Positions 20,503 through 29,458 of a stretch of 64,000 nt of DNA are shown in pieces (positions within the stretch are counted from its first letter, which is position 1; the number at the start of each line of letters is the position of its first letter). Made by a program: the position numbers and the translations under genes. The DNA is from Sphingobium sp. AP49 (GTDB lineage: Bacteria; Pseudomonadota; Alphaproteobacteria; Sphingomonadales; Sphingomonadaceae): positions 4,065,001-4,129,000 of the forward strand of contig NZ_CP124576.1 of assembly GCF_000281715.2 (NCBI RefSeq), in the 5' to 3' direction. The notes under the pieces were generated by a model, which ran no database searches, was not told where the DNA came from, and saw only the letters and a program-made list of their open reading frames with translations.

Positions 20503-21075
20503 TTGGCGCGATCGCGTAAAGGAATGAATCGGCAGGGCTTTATCCTCGCCCTGCTGATCGCGCTGGGCGCGGCCATGATCCTCTACCTGATGGGCCGCCC
20601 GCCGATCTGCACCTGTGGCACGGTCGAATTGTGGCACGGGCCGATCGACAGCGGCAACAGCCAGCATCTGTCCGACTGGTACAGCCTCAGCCACATCATC
20701 CACGGCTTCCTCTTCTATGGCGCGACCCATTTGCTGATGCACCGCAGGCCGCTGGGCTTCCGCCTGTCGGTGGCGGTGGCGATCGAGGCGGCGTGGGAAA
20801 TCCTCGAAAACTCGCCGATCATCATCGACCGTTATCGCACGGCAACGATCGCGCTCGGCTATTCGGGCGATAGCATCCTCAATTCGATGAGCGACATCGG
20901 CATGATGGCGGCGGGCTTCCTGTTCGCATCGCGCGCGCCGGTCTGGTTGACGGTCGCCGTTGCGATCGGCTTCGAGCTATTAGCGCTCGCCGTGATTCGC
21001 GACAATCTAACGCTGAACGTCCTGATGCTCGCCTGGCCGATCGACACGATCAAGGCCTGGCAAGGCGCCCTCTAG
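20503..21075 (+). CDS. UPF0314/DUF2585 integral membrane protein
   Basis: 190 residues from TTG at 20503, which has GGAGAAGG five bases upstream; an ATG at 20524 would give a family-like MNRQGFIL start but only AAGGA immediately adjacent. It has about five membrane segments. Conserved family blocks are [48 protein letters not shown] and [13 protein letters not shown]. The family is common in alphaproteobacteria and uncharacterised; no function is assigned. Confidence 0.85.
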   Translation: MARSRKGMNRQGFILALLIALGAAMILYLMGRPPICTCGTVELWHGPIDSGNSQHLSDWYSLSHIIHGFLFYGATHLLMHRRPLGFRLSVAVAIEAAWEILENSPIIIDRYRTATIALGYSGDSILNSMSDIGMMAAGFLFASRAPVWLTVAVAIGFELLALAVIRDNLTLNVLMLAWPIDTIKAWQGAL

Positions 21076-21434
21076 CCCGCCTTCTTGCGGGCCGCGCGCG
21101 CCTCGTCGATCAGGATCGGCCTGGCGCTGGCATCGGTCAACAGCTTTGTCGCCATCTTGCGATCGGCTTCCCGCTTGGCCTCATAGAGCTTGCCCGCCAG
21201 ATAGGCGCCGGTGACGACCATCGCGCCGACCGGATAGCGCATGATCAGCCGCTTGGCGCCGGCCCCGGCAATCAGGCCGATCACGCCCTTCTTCCCCGTG
21301 TCGGCCGCAACCCGGGCTGCGACCACCGTCGCGCCAAGGCGGGCAGCCTTCTTGAGCAGGCCCGCCTTGCGTCGCTTGGCATCTGCGGCGCCGAGAGGTG
21401 CCTTGGGCGGGGTCGGGGCAGGCGTTTTCTTCAT
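21072..21434 (-). CDS. Hypothetical basic protein with one hydrophobic segment
   Basis: 120 residues, rich in lysine, alanine and arginine. The start is proline-rich ([15 protein letters not shown]). Residues 45-85 hold a weakly hydrophobic, glycine/alanine-rich stretch ([16 protein letters not shown] and [13 protein letters not shown]) that could be a membrane helix; both ends are strongly charged. I do not recognise the family. Its stop overlaps the stop of the convergent DUF2585 gene by four bases. Confidence 0.6.
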   Translation of the reverse strand: MKKTPAPTPPKAPLGAADAKRRKAGLLKKAARLGATVVAARVAADTGKKGVIGLIAGAGAKRLIMRYPVGAMVVTGAYLAGKLYEAKREADRKMATKLLTDASARPILIDEARAARKKAG

Positions 21435-21482
21435 ATGGGATTAATGTATCGCACCCGCCCCGGTTCCGCCAGTTGATCTGGA

Positions 21483-22868
21483 TCAGACCATATTTTCCGG
21501 CCGTACCAGTCGGTCGAAGGTGGCTTCGTCCACCAGCCCCAGATCGAGGCCCGCCTGCTTGAGCGTCAGCCCCTTCTTGTGCGCATGCTTGGCGATGGTC
21601 GCGGCATTGTCATAGCCGATCTCCGGCGCGAGTGCGGTCACCAGCATCAGCGAGCGTTCGACCAGTTCGGCGATCCGGCCCTCATTGGCCTGCATCCCCT
21701 CTACACAGCGTTCGGCGAAGCTTTCCATGCCGACGCTCAGCAGATGGATCGAGCGCAGCACATTCGCGCCGATCAGCGGCATGAAGACGTTGAGCTCGAA
21801 ATGGCCCTGCATGCCACCGACGGTCACCGCCTGGTGATTGCCGATCACTTGCGCCGCCACCATGGTCAGCGATTCGCACTGGGTCGGGTTGACCTTGCCC
21901 GGCATGATCGAGCTCCCCGGCTCATTGGCGGGCAGGTCCAGCTCGCCCAGGCCCGAACGCGGCCCCGATCCCAGGAAGCGGATGTCATTGGCGATCTTGG
22001 TCAGCGCCACCGCCAGCGTATTGAGCGCGCCGGAGAAGAAGACGAGGCCATCCTTGGCGGCCAACTGCTCGAACTTGTTGGGCGCGCTTTCAAACGGCGT
22101 GCCGGCAATATCGCTGATCGCCGCCGTCATGTCGTCCGCCCAGCCATCGGGCGCGTTGAGACCGGTGCCGACCGCCGTGCCGCCGATCGCCAGCTTGCGG
22201 ATATTGCCGTTCAATGCGCCTTCGATGCGCGCCTTGCTGCTGACCAGTTGGGCGGCATAGCCGGAAAATTCCTGGCCCAGCGTGAGCGGCGTCGCATCCT
22301 GCGTGTGGGTGCGGCCGATCTTGACGATATGCCCCCAGCCTTGCGCCTTGGCGGTGAGCGCGCCAGTCAGTTTCTCCAGCGCCGGAATCAACCGATCTCG
22401 GGTCGCCAGAACGGTCGCGACATGCAGCGCGGTCGGGAAGCTGTCGTTCGACGACTGGCTCATGTTCACATGGTCGTTGGGATGGACCGGACTCTTGCCG
22501 CCGCGCGTGCCGGCCAGCTGCTCATTGGCATAGCCGGCGATCACCTCATTGACGTTCATGTTGGTCTGGGTACCGCTGCCGGTCTGCCAGATGACGAGCG
22601 GAAACTGGTCGTCGAGCGCGCCCGAGACGATCTGCTGCGCGGCATCCTCGATTCCGGCAACGATCTTCGCATCCAGACCATGTTTCGCATTCACCCGCGC
22701 TGCGGCCTGCTTCACGATCGCCTGGGCATGGACGATGCCGATCGGCATCCGCTCAGTCGCGCCGAAGGGGAAATTTTCGATACTGCGCTGGGTCTGCGCC
22801 CCCCAATAGGCGTTGGCCGGCACTTCGATGGCGCCAATGCTGTCGGTTTCGGTACGGGTAGCAGACAT
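21483..22868 (-). CDS. fumC: Class II fumarate hydratase
   Basis: 461 residues, the standard length. The lyase-superfamily signature [15 protein letters not shown] lies near residue 315, containing the catalytic serine loop. [17 protein letters not shown] near 97 and [19 protein letters not shown] near 130 are the substrate-binding blocks. It interconverts fumarate and malate in the TCA cycle without an iron-sulfur cluster. The ATG at 22868 is preceded by GGGAG. No linked operon genes; upstream is a 137-bp gap to the hypothetical gene at 23006. Confidence 0.97.
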   Translation of the reverse strand: MSATRTETDSIGAIEVPANAYWGAQTQRSIENFPFGATERMPIGIVHAQAIVKQAAARVNAKHGLDAKIVAGIEDAAQQIVSGALDDQFPLVIWQTGSGTQTNMNVNEVIAGYANEQLAGTRGGKSPVHPNDHVNMSQSSNDSFPTALHVATVLATRDRLIPALEKLTGALTAKAQGWGHIVKIGRTHTQDATPLTLGQEFSGYAAQLVSSKARIEGALNGNIRKLAIGGTAVGTGLNAPDGWADDMTAAISDIAGTPFESAPNKFEQLAAKDGLVFFSGALNTLAVALTKIANDIRFLGSGPRSGLGELDLPANEPGSSIMPGKVNPTQCESLTMVAAQVIGNHQAVTVGGMQGHFELNVFMPLIGANVLRSIHLLSVGMESFAERCVEGMQANEGRIAELVERSLMLVTALAPEIGYDNAATIAKHAHKKGLTLKQAGLDLGLVDEATFDRLVRPENMV

Positions 22869-23005
22869 TCAGGACTCCCAGTTAAGAATCGATCGCAAAA
22901 CTGAGTTGGATGTAGGGAGAGGCGCGAGAAATCCAAGCGATAATTGGGTGGGAAAGCGTAGAATCGCGCAGAGGAGTCGGATCAAGAATCGAGAGGCAAG
23001 CTGGC

Positions 23006-23368
23006 ATGTTCGGATGGTTCAAAAAGCGATCACAGCGGCTGGAAGCGGAAGCGCGCTGGGACGTCAGCATCGACGCGACACGCATCGCGGTGCGGGATGC
23101 GTCCGGCGAGGTCAAAATGGTCAACAGGGCTGAATTGTCCGGCATCCTGATAGAAACCAACGATAGCGGCCCGTGGGCTGCCGATGTCTGGTGGTTGCTT
23201 TTTGGCGCGGACGATCATGTCGCCTGCGCCTATCCCCAAGGCGCTACAGGCGAACCCGCCGTGCTGGATGCGCTGATGACACTGGAAGGATTCGACCATG
23301 CGCAAATGACCGCAGCAATGGGATCAACCGGAAACGCGATCTTCCCGGTTTGGCGCAAGCCGGCCTGA
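23006..23368 (+). CDS. Hypothetical conserved protein
   Basis: 120 residues: MFGWFKKRSQRLEAEARWDV begins with a basic amphipathic stretch, then ETNDSGPWAADVWWLLFG and LEGFDHAQMTAAMGSTGNAI. There is no signal peptide or membrane helix. The blocks DVWWLLFG...CAYPQGATGEPAVLDAL suggest a small alpha/beta domain that I recall only as unnamed proteobacterial proteins. It lies between divergent fumC and convergent sspB. Function unknown. Confidence 0.65.
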   Translation: MFGWFKKRSQRLEAEARWDVSIDATRIAVRDASGEVKMVNRAELSGILIETNDSGPWAADVWWLLFGADDHVACAYPQGATGEPAVLDALMTLEGFDHAQMTAAMGSTGNAIFPVWRKPA

Positions 23369-23389
23369 GGTGAAAGAAGCGAAAGCCGT

Positions 23390-23866
23390 TTATTTCTTCT
23401 TGCCGAAATCCACCGTCACGACGTTCGAGCCATCTTCGCTCGTAACTTGGGGAACATCATTTTCCGCCGCATCATGGGGTTCGGGCTCTTCATCCGCCTG
23501 AACCTGGAATTGCAGCGCGAAATTGACCGCCGGATCGACAAAGGCGGTGATGGCGCTGAAGGGAATGACCAGATGGGCGGCAACCTGGTTGAAGGTCAGG
23601 CTGACCTCGAAATGATGGTCGCTGACCTTCAGGTCCCAGAATTTATTCTGAAGGACGATGGTCATCTCGTCCGGGAAGCGTTCCGAGAGATGCTTGGGGA
23701 TGTCGACCCCGGCGGCATGCGTCTTGAACGTGATGTAGAAATGATGGACGCCCGGCAGACCGCCGGTCTGCTGGACTTCGCCCAGCACGCGGCCAACGAC
23801 CGCGCGCAGCGCCTCCTGCACGATTTCGTCATAGGGAATCAGGCTGTCGGGCAGGTCTTCGCTCAT
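23390..23866 (-). CDS. sspB: SspB-family ClpXP adaptor (alpha-type)
   Basis: 158 residues from the ATG at 23866; an upstream ATG at 23875 adds MCP. The core DEIVQEALRAVVGRVLGEVQ, FYITFKTHAAGVDIP and DHHFEVSLTFNQVAAHLVIPF is the alphaproteobacterial SspB fold. The acidic linker (QADEEPEPHDAAEND) leads to a short hydrophobic tail, VVTVDFGKKK, the ClpX-docking peptide of SspB. It tethers ssrA-tagged or other substrates to ClpXP in the cytosol. Confidence 0.88.
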   Translation of the reverse strand: MSEDLPDSLIPYDEIVQEALRAVVGRVLGEVQQTGGLPGVHHFYITFKTHAAGVDIPKHLSERFPDEMTIVLQNKFWDLKVSDHHFEVSLTFNQVAAHLVIPFSAITAFVDPAVNFALQFQVQADEEPEPHDAAENDVPQVTSEDGSNVVTVDFGKKK

Positions 23867-23963
23867 GGGGCACATGTCCTAACGACGGGAAAGCGTCGGT
23901 CAACCCCGTCCGGCATACGCATGATCAGATTGCATGACCGGCGCGACACGCTATAGGGCGGCC

Positions 23964-24551
23964 ATGCGCACGGCCGAGATTCACCGCAACACTGCGGAAA
24001 CGCAGATCGACGTGACCGTCAACCTCGACGGCACCGGTCTTTATACCGTCTCCACCGGGATCGGCTTCCTCGATCATATGATCGAGCAGCTCTCGCGTCA
24101 CTCGCTGATCGACATGACCGTCAAGACCGTCGGCGACCTGCATGTCGACCAGCATCACACCACCGAGGACACGGCGATCGCGATTGGCGAGGCGCTGGCC
24201 AAGGCGCTGGGCGACAAGCGCGGCATCAGCCGTTACGGCAGCGTCTATTCGCCAATGGACGAGACGCTGAGCCGCGTCGCGCTCGATATTTCCGGCCGTC
24301 CCTGGCTGGTGTGCAAGCTGCCCTTCACCGTCACCAAGGTGGGCGAATGGGACACCGAGATGGTGGAGCATTTCTTCCACAGCCTGGCCCAGGCCGCCGG
24401 CATCACCCTGCACATCGAACTCCTCTATGGCAGCAATAATCACCATATCGTCGAAAGCGCGTTCAAGGGCCTGGCCCGCGCACTGCGCCAGGCGGTGGAG
24501 ATCGACCCTCGCAAGGCCGACGCCATCCCCTCGACCAAGGGCATGCTGTAA
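23964..24551 (+). CDS. hisB: Imidazoleglycerol-phosphate dehydratase
   Basis: 195 residues. Two internally repeated metal-binding motifs are clear: [15 protein letters not shown] with [16 protein letters not shown] in the first half and [13 protein letters not shown] with [17 protein letters not shown] in the second. It is the stand-alone form without HisB phosphatase. The enzyme converts imidazole glycerol phosphate to imidazole acetol phosphate. The ATG at 23964 is used because [15 protein letters not shown] is the family start; 30 codon-equivalent bases of upstream frame are not conserved. It begins the his gene run. Confidence 0.96.
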   Translation: MRTAEIHRNTAETQIDVTVNLDGTGLYTVSTGIGFLDHMIEQLSRHSLIDMTVKTVGDLHVDQHHTTEDTAIAIGEALAKALGDKRGISRYGSVYSPMDETLSRVALDISGRPWLVCKLPFTVTKVGEWDTEMVEHFFHSLAQAAGITLHIELLYGSNNHHIVESAFKGLARALRQAVEIDPRKADAIPSTKGML

Positions 24552-24579
24552 GCATCACTTCCATAGAAAGGCCGACCCC

Positions 24580-24867
24580 ATGTTCATCATTTCGCTGACC
24601 TATACGGCGCCGATCGATGTGCTGGACGGCCATCTGGCCGATCATCGGGCCTGGCTGGACCAGGGCATTGCCGATGGCTGGCTGCTGCTCGCCGGCCGGC
24701 GCGAACCGCGCACCGGTGGCATATTGCTGGCGCGCGGCGCGCGCGACGATATCGCGGCCAAGGCGGCGACCGATCCCTTCGTCGTCAACGGTGCGGCATC
24801 GTTCGAGCTGATCGAGTTTCTTCCCGCACGTGCCGCCAGCGTCAATCTTGACACGCTGCTGTCATGA
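24580..24867 (+). CDS. YciI-family protein
   Basis: 95 residues, single ferredoxin-like domain: MFIISLTYTAPIDVLDGHLA then DHRAWLDQGIADGWLLLAGR and DPFVVNGAASFELIEF, the YciI pattern with the conserved His-Asp pair. Function in most genomes is unknown; some members have dehalogenase-like or detoxifying roles. It is placed between hisB and hisH with an ATGA overlap into hisH, so it is co-translated with histidine genes. A direct role in histidine synthesis is not known. Confidence 0.82.
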   Translation: MFIISLTYTAPIDVLDGHLADHRAWLDQGIADGWLLLAGRREPRTGGILLARGARDDIAAKAATDPFVVNGAASFELIEFLPARAASVNLDTLLS

Positions 24868-25478
24868 CCATTGCCCTGATCGACTATGGCGCGGGCAATC
24901 TCCACTCGGTCCACAATGCCCTGCGCAAGGCAGGCGCCGACAATGTGACCATCACCGCCGACGCCGATGTGGTGGCGAAGGCCGACCGCATCGTGCTGCC
25001 GGGCGTCGGCGCCTTCCGCGCCTGCCGCGACGCGCTGGTCGCGATTCCCGGCATGGTCGCCGCCATGAACGAAGCGGTGAACGCGCGCGGCACCCCCTTT
25101 TTGGGCGTGTGCGTCGGCATGCAGTTGCTGGCCGATGCAGGCGAGGAGTTCGGCCGGCACGAAGGGCTGGGCTGGATTCCCGGCACGGTGCGACTGATCG
25201 AACCGGCTGATGCGGCCGTCAAGGTGCCGCACATGGGCTGGAATGACGTGGTGCTGAACGGCCAGCCGCCCCTGATCGAGGCGGGCGAGGCCTATTTCCT
25301 GCACAGCTATCATTATGAGGCCGCCAACCCGGCCCATGTCGCCGCCATCACCGACCATGGTGGCCCGCTGGTCGCCGCCGTCGCGCGCGACACCATCATC
25401 GGATGCCAGTTCCACCCGGAAAAGAGCCAGCGCTACGGCCTGTCCTTCCTGTCCCGTTTTCTCGACTGGCGGCCGTAA
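24864..25478 (+). CDS. hisH: Imidazole glycerol phosphate synthase, glutaminase subunit
   Basis: 204 residues, class I glutamine amidotransferase. The nucleophile Cys83 sits in FLGVCVGMQLL; His184 and Glu186 are in CQFHPEKSQRYG. The oxyanion loop VLPGVGAF is present. It releases ammonia from glutamine and passes it to HisF. The ATG at 24864 overlaps the YciI stop (ATGA). hisA follows after about 28 bp and hisF later, so all partners are nearby. Confidence 0.97.
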   Translation: MTIALIDYGAGNLHSVHNALRKAGADNVTITADADVVAKADRIVLPGVGAFRACRDALVAIPGMVAAMNEAVNARGTPFLGVCVGMQLLADAGEEFGRHEGLGWIPGTVRLIEPADAAVKVPHMGWNDVVLNGQPPLIEAGEAYFLHSYHYEAANPAHVAAITDHGGPLVAAVARDTIIGCQFHPEKSQRYGLSFLSRFLDWRP

Positions 25479-25506
25479 CGGCTCCGTTCGCGCAAAGGTT
25501 GATCCC

Positions 25507-26244
25507 ATGTCCCTGATCGTCTTCCCCGCCATCGACCTCAAAGGGGGGCAGGTTGTCCGCCTTGCCGAGGGCGACATGGACCGCGCCACCGTCTATGGTG
25601 ACGATCCCGCCGCGCAGGCGCTGATCTTTGCTGCGGCTGGCGCCCAGCATATCCATGTCGTCGATCTCGACGGCAGCTTTGCCGGTCATGCGGTCAATGC
25701 CGAAGCGGTCGAACGCATCGTCGAGACCTTTCCCGGCCATGTCCAACTGGGCGGCGGCATTCGCAACAGAGAGTCGGTGGAACGTTGGTTCGACCTTGGC
25801 GTATCGCGCATCGTGATCGGTACCGCCGCGCTGAAAGATCCCGCCTTCGTCAAGGCGGCCGCGCGCGATTTTCCCGGCGGCATCGTCGTTGCGGTCGATG
25901 CGCGCGACGGCTTCGTCGCCACGGACGGCTGGGCGGAAAAGAGCGACATGCCGGTGATCGACCTCGCCCGCCGGTTCGAGGATGCCGGCGTCGCGAGCCT
26001 GCTTTTCACCGACGTCGGACGCGACGGCATGCTCAAGGGCTGCAATATCGACGCCACCGTCGATCTCGCCCGCGCCACCGATATCCCCGTAATCGCCAGC
26101 GGCGGCGTGGCGGGAATCGCGGATATCCGTATTCTCAGCCTGCATGCCGATGACGGGATCGAAGGCGTGATCACCGGCCGCGCCATCTATGACGGCCGCC
26201 TCGACCTCAAGACCGCTCTGGCGGTCGCACAGGCGGCGACTTGA
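25507..26244 (+). CDS. hisA: Phosphoribosylformimino-AICAR phosphate isomerase
   Basis: 245 residues, a TIM barrel. The N-terminal catalytic aspartate is Asp10 in [17 protein letters not shown], and the second acid lies in [14 protein letters not shown]. The phosphate-binding loops LGGGIRN and ASGGVAG are both intact, reflecting the two-fold barrel. It isomerises ProFAR to PRFAR, the HisF substrate. ATG at 25507; the preceding in-frame extension is not conserved. Confidence 0.97.
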   Translation: MSLIVFPAIDLKGGQVVRLAEGDMDRATVYGDDPAAQALIFAAAGAQHIHVVDLDGSFAGHAVNAEAVERIVETFPGHVQLGGGIRNRESVERWFDLGVSRIVIGTAALKDPAFVKAAARDFPGGIVVAVDARDGFVATDGWAEKSDMPVIDLARRFEDAGVASLLFTDVGRDGMLKGCNIDATVDLARATDIPVIASGGVAGIADIRILSLHADDGIEGVITGRAIYDGRLDLKTALAVAQAAT

Positions 26245-26281
26245 TCCGACACGCCGCACACGGATTTGGGAGCCTTATTCG

Positions 26282-27046
26282 ATGACCGTCCGCACCCGCG
26301 TCATTCCCTGCCTCGACGTCGCCAATGGCCGCGTGGTGAAAGGTGTCAACTTCGTCGACCTCAAGGACGCCGGCGATCCGGTCGAGCAGGCCAAGCTCTA
26401 TGATGCGGCCGGGGCGGACGAACTCTGCTTCCTCGACATCACCGCCACCCATGAAGCGCGCGGCACCATATTGGACGTGGTCCGCCGCACCGCCGAAGTC
26501 TGCTTCATGCCCGTGACCGTCGGCGGCGGCGTGCGCACGCCGGAAGATGCGCGCGCGCTGCTGCTCGCCGGCGCGGACAAGGTCGCGGTCAACAGCGCGG
26601 CGGTCGCCCGGCCCGAGCTGGTCGCCGACATCGCCGACCGTTTCGGCGCGCAGTGCATCGTCGGGTCGGTCGATGCTCGCAAGGTCGGCGAAAATCGTTG
26701 GGAAATCTTCACCCATGGCGGCCGCAAGCCGACCGGCATCGACGCGCTGGAACATGCGCTGCGGTTGGCAGAACTAGGCGCCGGCGAACTGCTCGTCACC
26801 TCGATGGACGGTGACGGCACCAAACAGGGTTATGACCTGGCACTGACCCGCACGATCGCCGATGCAGTATCGATCCCGGTGATTGCGAGCGGTGGCGTCG
26901 GCACGCTCGATCACCTAGTCGAGGGCGTGGTCGAAGGCCATGCCAGCGCCGTGCTCGCCGCGTCCATCTTCCATTTCGGCCAACACACGATCGGCGAAGC
27001 CCATGCCGCGCTCGCCGCTGCCGGCGTGCCGGTGCGCGGAGCCTGA
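26282..27046 (+). CDS. hisF: Imidazole glycerol phosphate synthase, cyclase subunit
   Basis: 254 residues, TIM barrel paralogous to HisA. Catalytic Asp12 is in [19 protein letters not shown] and the second Asp in [16 protein letters not shown]. Phosphate-binding [11 protein letters not shown] and [10 protein letters not shown] are present. It uses HisH ammonia to make imidazole glycerol phosphate and AICAR. The gene is 37 bp downstream of hisA. After it, the run of his genes is broken by a PEP-CTERM gene. Confidence 0.97.
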   Translation: MTVRTRVIPCLDVANGRVVKGVNFVDLKDAGDPVEQAKLYDAAGADELCFLDITATHEARGTILDVVRRTAEVCFMPVTVGGGVRTPEDARALLLAGADKVAVNSAAVARPELVADIADRFGAQCIVGSVDARKVGENRWEIFTHGGRKPTGIDALEHALRLAELGAGELLVTSMDGDGTKQGYDLALTRTIADAVSIPVIASGGVGTLDHLVEGVVEGHASAVLAASIFHFGQHTIGEAHAALAAAGVPVRGA

Positions 27047-27075
27047 TACCAGCGGGACCGTCGATTTACTTTACA

Positions 27076-27103
27076 TTAACCACGACCAAGAAAGTGGTGT
27101 TAA
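27076..27103. promoter_or_regulatory. Candidate upstream activator site
   Basis: An imperfect inverted repeat, TTAACCAC (27076-27083) and GTGGTGTTAA (27094-27103), lies about 40 bp upstream of the sigma-54-type element. The position suits an enhancer for a bacterial enhancer-binding protein such as PrsR, but this is only inference. Confidence 0.3.
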
Positions 27104-27140
27104 CCGTAATTTTCAGCGGAAATCCGCTATTCCCGAGAGA

Positions 27141-27157
27141 TTGGCACGCCCCCTGCT
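27141..27157 (+). promoter_or_regulatory. Sigma-54 (RpoN)-type -24/-12 promoter
   Basis: TTGGCACG at 27141-27148 and CTGCT at 27153-27157 form a -24/-12 promoter: the invariant GG (27143-27144) and GC (27155-27156) are separated by exactly 10 bases. The only deviation is CTGC for TTGC. Predicted transcription start is near 27168, about 50 bp before the PEP-CTERM ATG. PEP-CTERM genes are known to be served by the RpoN-dependent PrsK/PrsR system in some bacteria. Confidence 0.65.
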
Positions 27158-27218
27158 TTAACCAGAACGGGTCGGATGCGACGAACAATCGTCTTCCACG
27201 AAATCAGGGGTTCTGAAC

Positions 27219-27476
27219 ATGAAGATCAATAAGCTTCTCCTTCTCGCCGGCGTCGCCGGCTTCATCGGTGCCGCAACGCCGGCGCAGGCAACCTGGTGCT
27301 GGTTCGGCAAGTGCGGCAGCACCAGCTCGGGCGGCACCCCCTCGTCGACGGGCGGCACGCCCAGCAGCAGCGGCGGCGCTACGCCGGTGCCGGAGCCCGA
27401 GCAGATGGCCCTGTTCGGCATGGGTGCTGCGGTTCTGGCCAGCCGCGTCTTCTTCGCGCGTCGCAAGCAGAAGTAA
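27219..27476 (+). CDS. Small PEP-CTERM sorting-domain protein
   Basis: 85 residues. A signal peptide (MKINKLLLLAGVAGFIGAAT, then PAQA) is followed by a cysteine pair (WCWFGKCG), a Ser/Gly/Thr repeat linker with repeated GGTPSS units, and a C-terminal PEP-CTERM tail: VPEPEQMALFGMGAAVLA, then SRVFFARRKQK. This is the VPEP-hydrophobic-basic signal recognised by exosortase, so the mature protein is likely processed and displayed or exported, as in EPS-linked systems. No exosortase is in the window. The gene has its own RpoN-type promoter and a CAGGGG ribosome-binding sequence. Confidence 0.88.
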   Translation: MKINKLLLLAGVAGFIGAATPAQATWCWFGKCGSTSSGGTPSSTGGTPSSSGGATPVPEPEQMALFGMGAAVLASRVFFARRKQK

Positions 27477-27509
27477 AATTCATTTGACGGGTCGCGCGCA
27501 CGGCGCTTG

Positions 27510-27839
27510 ATGCACCGCATGCGCGCGACCCTTCACAATCTCGAACAGACCATCGCCCAGCGGCGCGGTGCCGACCCGTCGCAATCCTATGTGGCGAAAC
27601 TGGCCGCACGCGGCCGCGCGAAGATCGCGCAGAAAGTTGGCGAGGAAGCAGTCGAGGCGGTGATCGCCGCCATGGCCGACGATCGGGCCGGGCTGGTTGG
27701 CGAGAGCGCGGACATCTTCTTCCACCTGTTGATGCTGCTGGCCGATTGCGGCGTCAGCCTGGATCAGGTGCTGGACGAACTCGACCGGCGCGAAGGCCTG
27801 TCGGGTCTGGTCGAAAAGGCCGCCCGCCCGGCGGACTGA
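27510..27839 (+). CDS. hisE: Phosphoribosyl-ATP diphosphatase
   Basis: About 109 residues (starts possible at 27510 or 27519). The MazG-like nucleotide pyrophosphohydrolase pattern is present: KIAQKVGEEAVEAVIAAMAD with metal-binding glutamates, then ESADIFFHLLMLLADCG. It hydrolyses PR-ATP to PR-AMP, the second step of histidine synthesis. It follows the PEP-CTERM gene by 33 bp and has no clear ribosome-binding sequence, so it could be partly read from the sigma-54 transcript. Confidence 0.93.
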   Translation: MHRMRATLHNLEQTIAQRRGADPSQSYVAKLAARGRAKIAQKVGEEAVEAVIAAMADDRAGLVGESADIFFHLLMLLADCGVSLDQVLDELDRREGLSGLVEKAARPAD

Positions 27840-27916
27840 GTTCGCACGGAAAAACATTGCCATCCCGGCGTTTGTGGATCAGCCTTCTGCATCTGCGGAG
27901 AGCGATATAGGGAGGC

Positions 27917-28501
27917 ATGGGCATGATGATGCGGACAATCCTGGGCGGCCTGCTGGGCGGCTTTGCCATGTATATCATCGGCTTTCTCTTCTGGGGCACG
28001 CCGCTGAGTGCCATCGCGCTCAGCCGCGCCGACGCGCAGGCCAGCGCCAATCTGCAGGCCGCGATGGCCCAGGCATTGACCCGCAGCGGCACCGGCGTTT
28101 ACGTCATCCCCGATCCGGCGACGGCGCAGGGCACCATCCTCTATGGCAAGGGGCCGGTCGCGATGCTGTTCTACAATAATAGCGGCTTCCCGGTCGCCGA
28201 CGGCGCCAGCCTGATCGGCGGATTGCTGCTCGCTCTCGTCACCGGCGTGCTGCTGGCCCTGGCGCTGCGGTTCGTGACGAGCGATTTCAACGCCCGCGTC
28301 CGGGTATCGCTGCTCTTCGCCTTGGCGGCCGTACTGTGGCTGCATGTCGGTCAGGCCGTGTTCAACCATGCGCCCTGGGGCTACAGCCTCTATCTGGGGC
28401 TGAGCGATTTCATCAGCCTGGCCGTGGCCGGCCTGATCGCCGCCAAGCTGATGGACGGCCGGTCGATCAAGCCCGCAGCGCCGGACGGCACGATGCACTG
28501 A
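27917..28501 (+). CDS. Hypothetical integral membrane protein
   Basis: 194 residues with about four to five hydrophobic segments: GGLLGGFAMYIIGFLFWG, IGGLLLALVTGVLLALAL, VSLLFALAAVLWLHVGQAVF and LGLSDFISLAVAGLIAAKL. A large periplasmic loop separates the first two. Several in-frame ATGs occur (27917, 27923, 27926, 27929); GGAGG at 27911-27915 fits 27923 best. I do not recognise the family. It is convergent with the HDAC-family gene. Confidence 0.7.
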   Translation: MGMMMRTILGGLLGGFAMYIIGFLFWGTPLSAIALSRADAQASANLQAAMAQALTRSGTGVYVIPDPATAQGTILYGKGPVAMLFYNNSGFPVADGASLIGGLLLALVTGVLLALALRFVTSDFNARVRVSLLFALAAVLWLHVGQAVFNHAPWGYSLYLGLSDFISLAVAGLIAAKLMDGRSIKPAAPDGTMH

Positions 28502-29404
28502 TCAGCGCGCCGCCTCCTCGGCTAGGCGCAGCATGCAGGCGACATGGCGCCGGGCGATGGCATCGCGGTCGGGACCATAGCCCCCGCCGACCGTACTGGC
28601 GAGCGGGATACGGCGTGCCCGGGCGGCCCGCATGACCATCCGATCGCGCGCGTCCAGCCCCGCATCGGTCAGCGCCAGCCGGCCCAGCCGATCGTCGACA
28701 TGGCTGTCTATGCCAGCCTGGTATAGGATCAGGTCGGGCATGAAATCGTCCAGCACGCGGGGCAGGATGTCGGCCAGCGCCGCCAGATATTCGGCATCGC
28801 CGGTACCATCGGCCAATCCCAGGTCCAGCGTCGATCGCGCCTTGCGCACGGGGAAATTGCGTTCGGCATGGATCGACAAGGTGAAGACATCACCGCGCCC
28901 GGCCATCAGCGACGCCGTCCCGTCGCCCTGATGCACATCCAGGTCCAGGATCAGGATATGCGCTGCATCGCCCTCCGCGATCAGCCGGTTGGCGGCGATG
29001 GCCAGGTCGTTGAAGATGCAATAGCCCGCGCCCGTATCCGCCAGCGCATGGTGGCTGCCGCCGGCCCCGTTCGCAGCATAGCCATGAGTCAAAGCCAGCC
29101 GCGCCGCCATCCAGGTGCCGCCGGGCGACAATAGCGAACGCCGCATCACCGCTTCGGTTACCGGAAAGCCGATCCGCCTTTCCTTGTCCGGCGGGACGGC
29201 CAGCGCCAGCACCTCGTCGACATAGGCGGGATCATGCACCGCCGCGATCCAGTGGCGTGGCATCGGTTCGGGACGATGGACATGTTTCGGCACGGCCATG
29301 TCATGCACCATATCCATGATCAGGCCATATTTGTCGAAACGCGGCTGCTGGCCATCTGTGGCCGGCGAGACATAGGCGGGATGGTGAACAACGTGGAGCA
29401 TCAT
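28502..29404 (-). CDS. Histone-deacetylase-family (acetylpolyamine/acetoin-type) amidohydrolase
   Basis: 300 residues. The zinc hydrolase motifs are intact: [19 protein letters not shown] (catalytic His pair), [12 protein letters not shown] (metal Asp and His), [12 protein letters not shown] (second metal Asp), and a C-terminal STVGGGYG. Bacterial members deacetylate polyamines or small amines and some act on proteins; the substrate is unknown. A second ATG lies at 29401. It is divergent from the L,D-transpeptidase gene, separated by 54 bp. Confidence 0.88.
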   Translation of the reverse strand: MMLHVVHHPAYVSPATDGQQPRFDKYGLIMDMVHDMAVPKHVHRPEPMPRHWIAAVHDPAYVDEVLALAVPPDKERRIGFPVTEAVMRRSLLSPGGTWMAARLALTHGYAANGAGGSHHALADTGAGYCIFNDLAIAANRLIAEGDAAHILILDLDVHQGDGTASLMAGRGDVFTLSIHAERNFPVRKARSTLDLGLADGTGDAEYLAALADILPRVLDDFMPDLILYQAGIDSHVDDRLGRLALTDAGLDARDRMVMRAARARRIPLASTVGGGYGPDRDAIARRHVACMLRLAEEAAR

Positions 29405-29458
29405 CTTTTCCCGCTATCGCGATTTGATAGATGGCCGCTTTGCGCTATCTGGTCCAGC

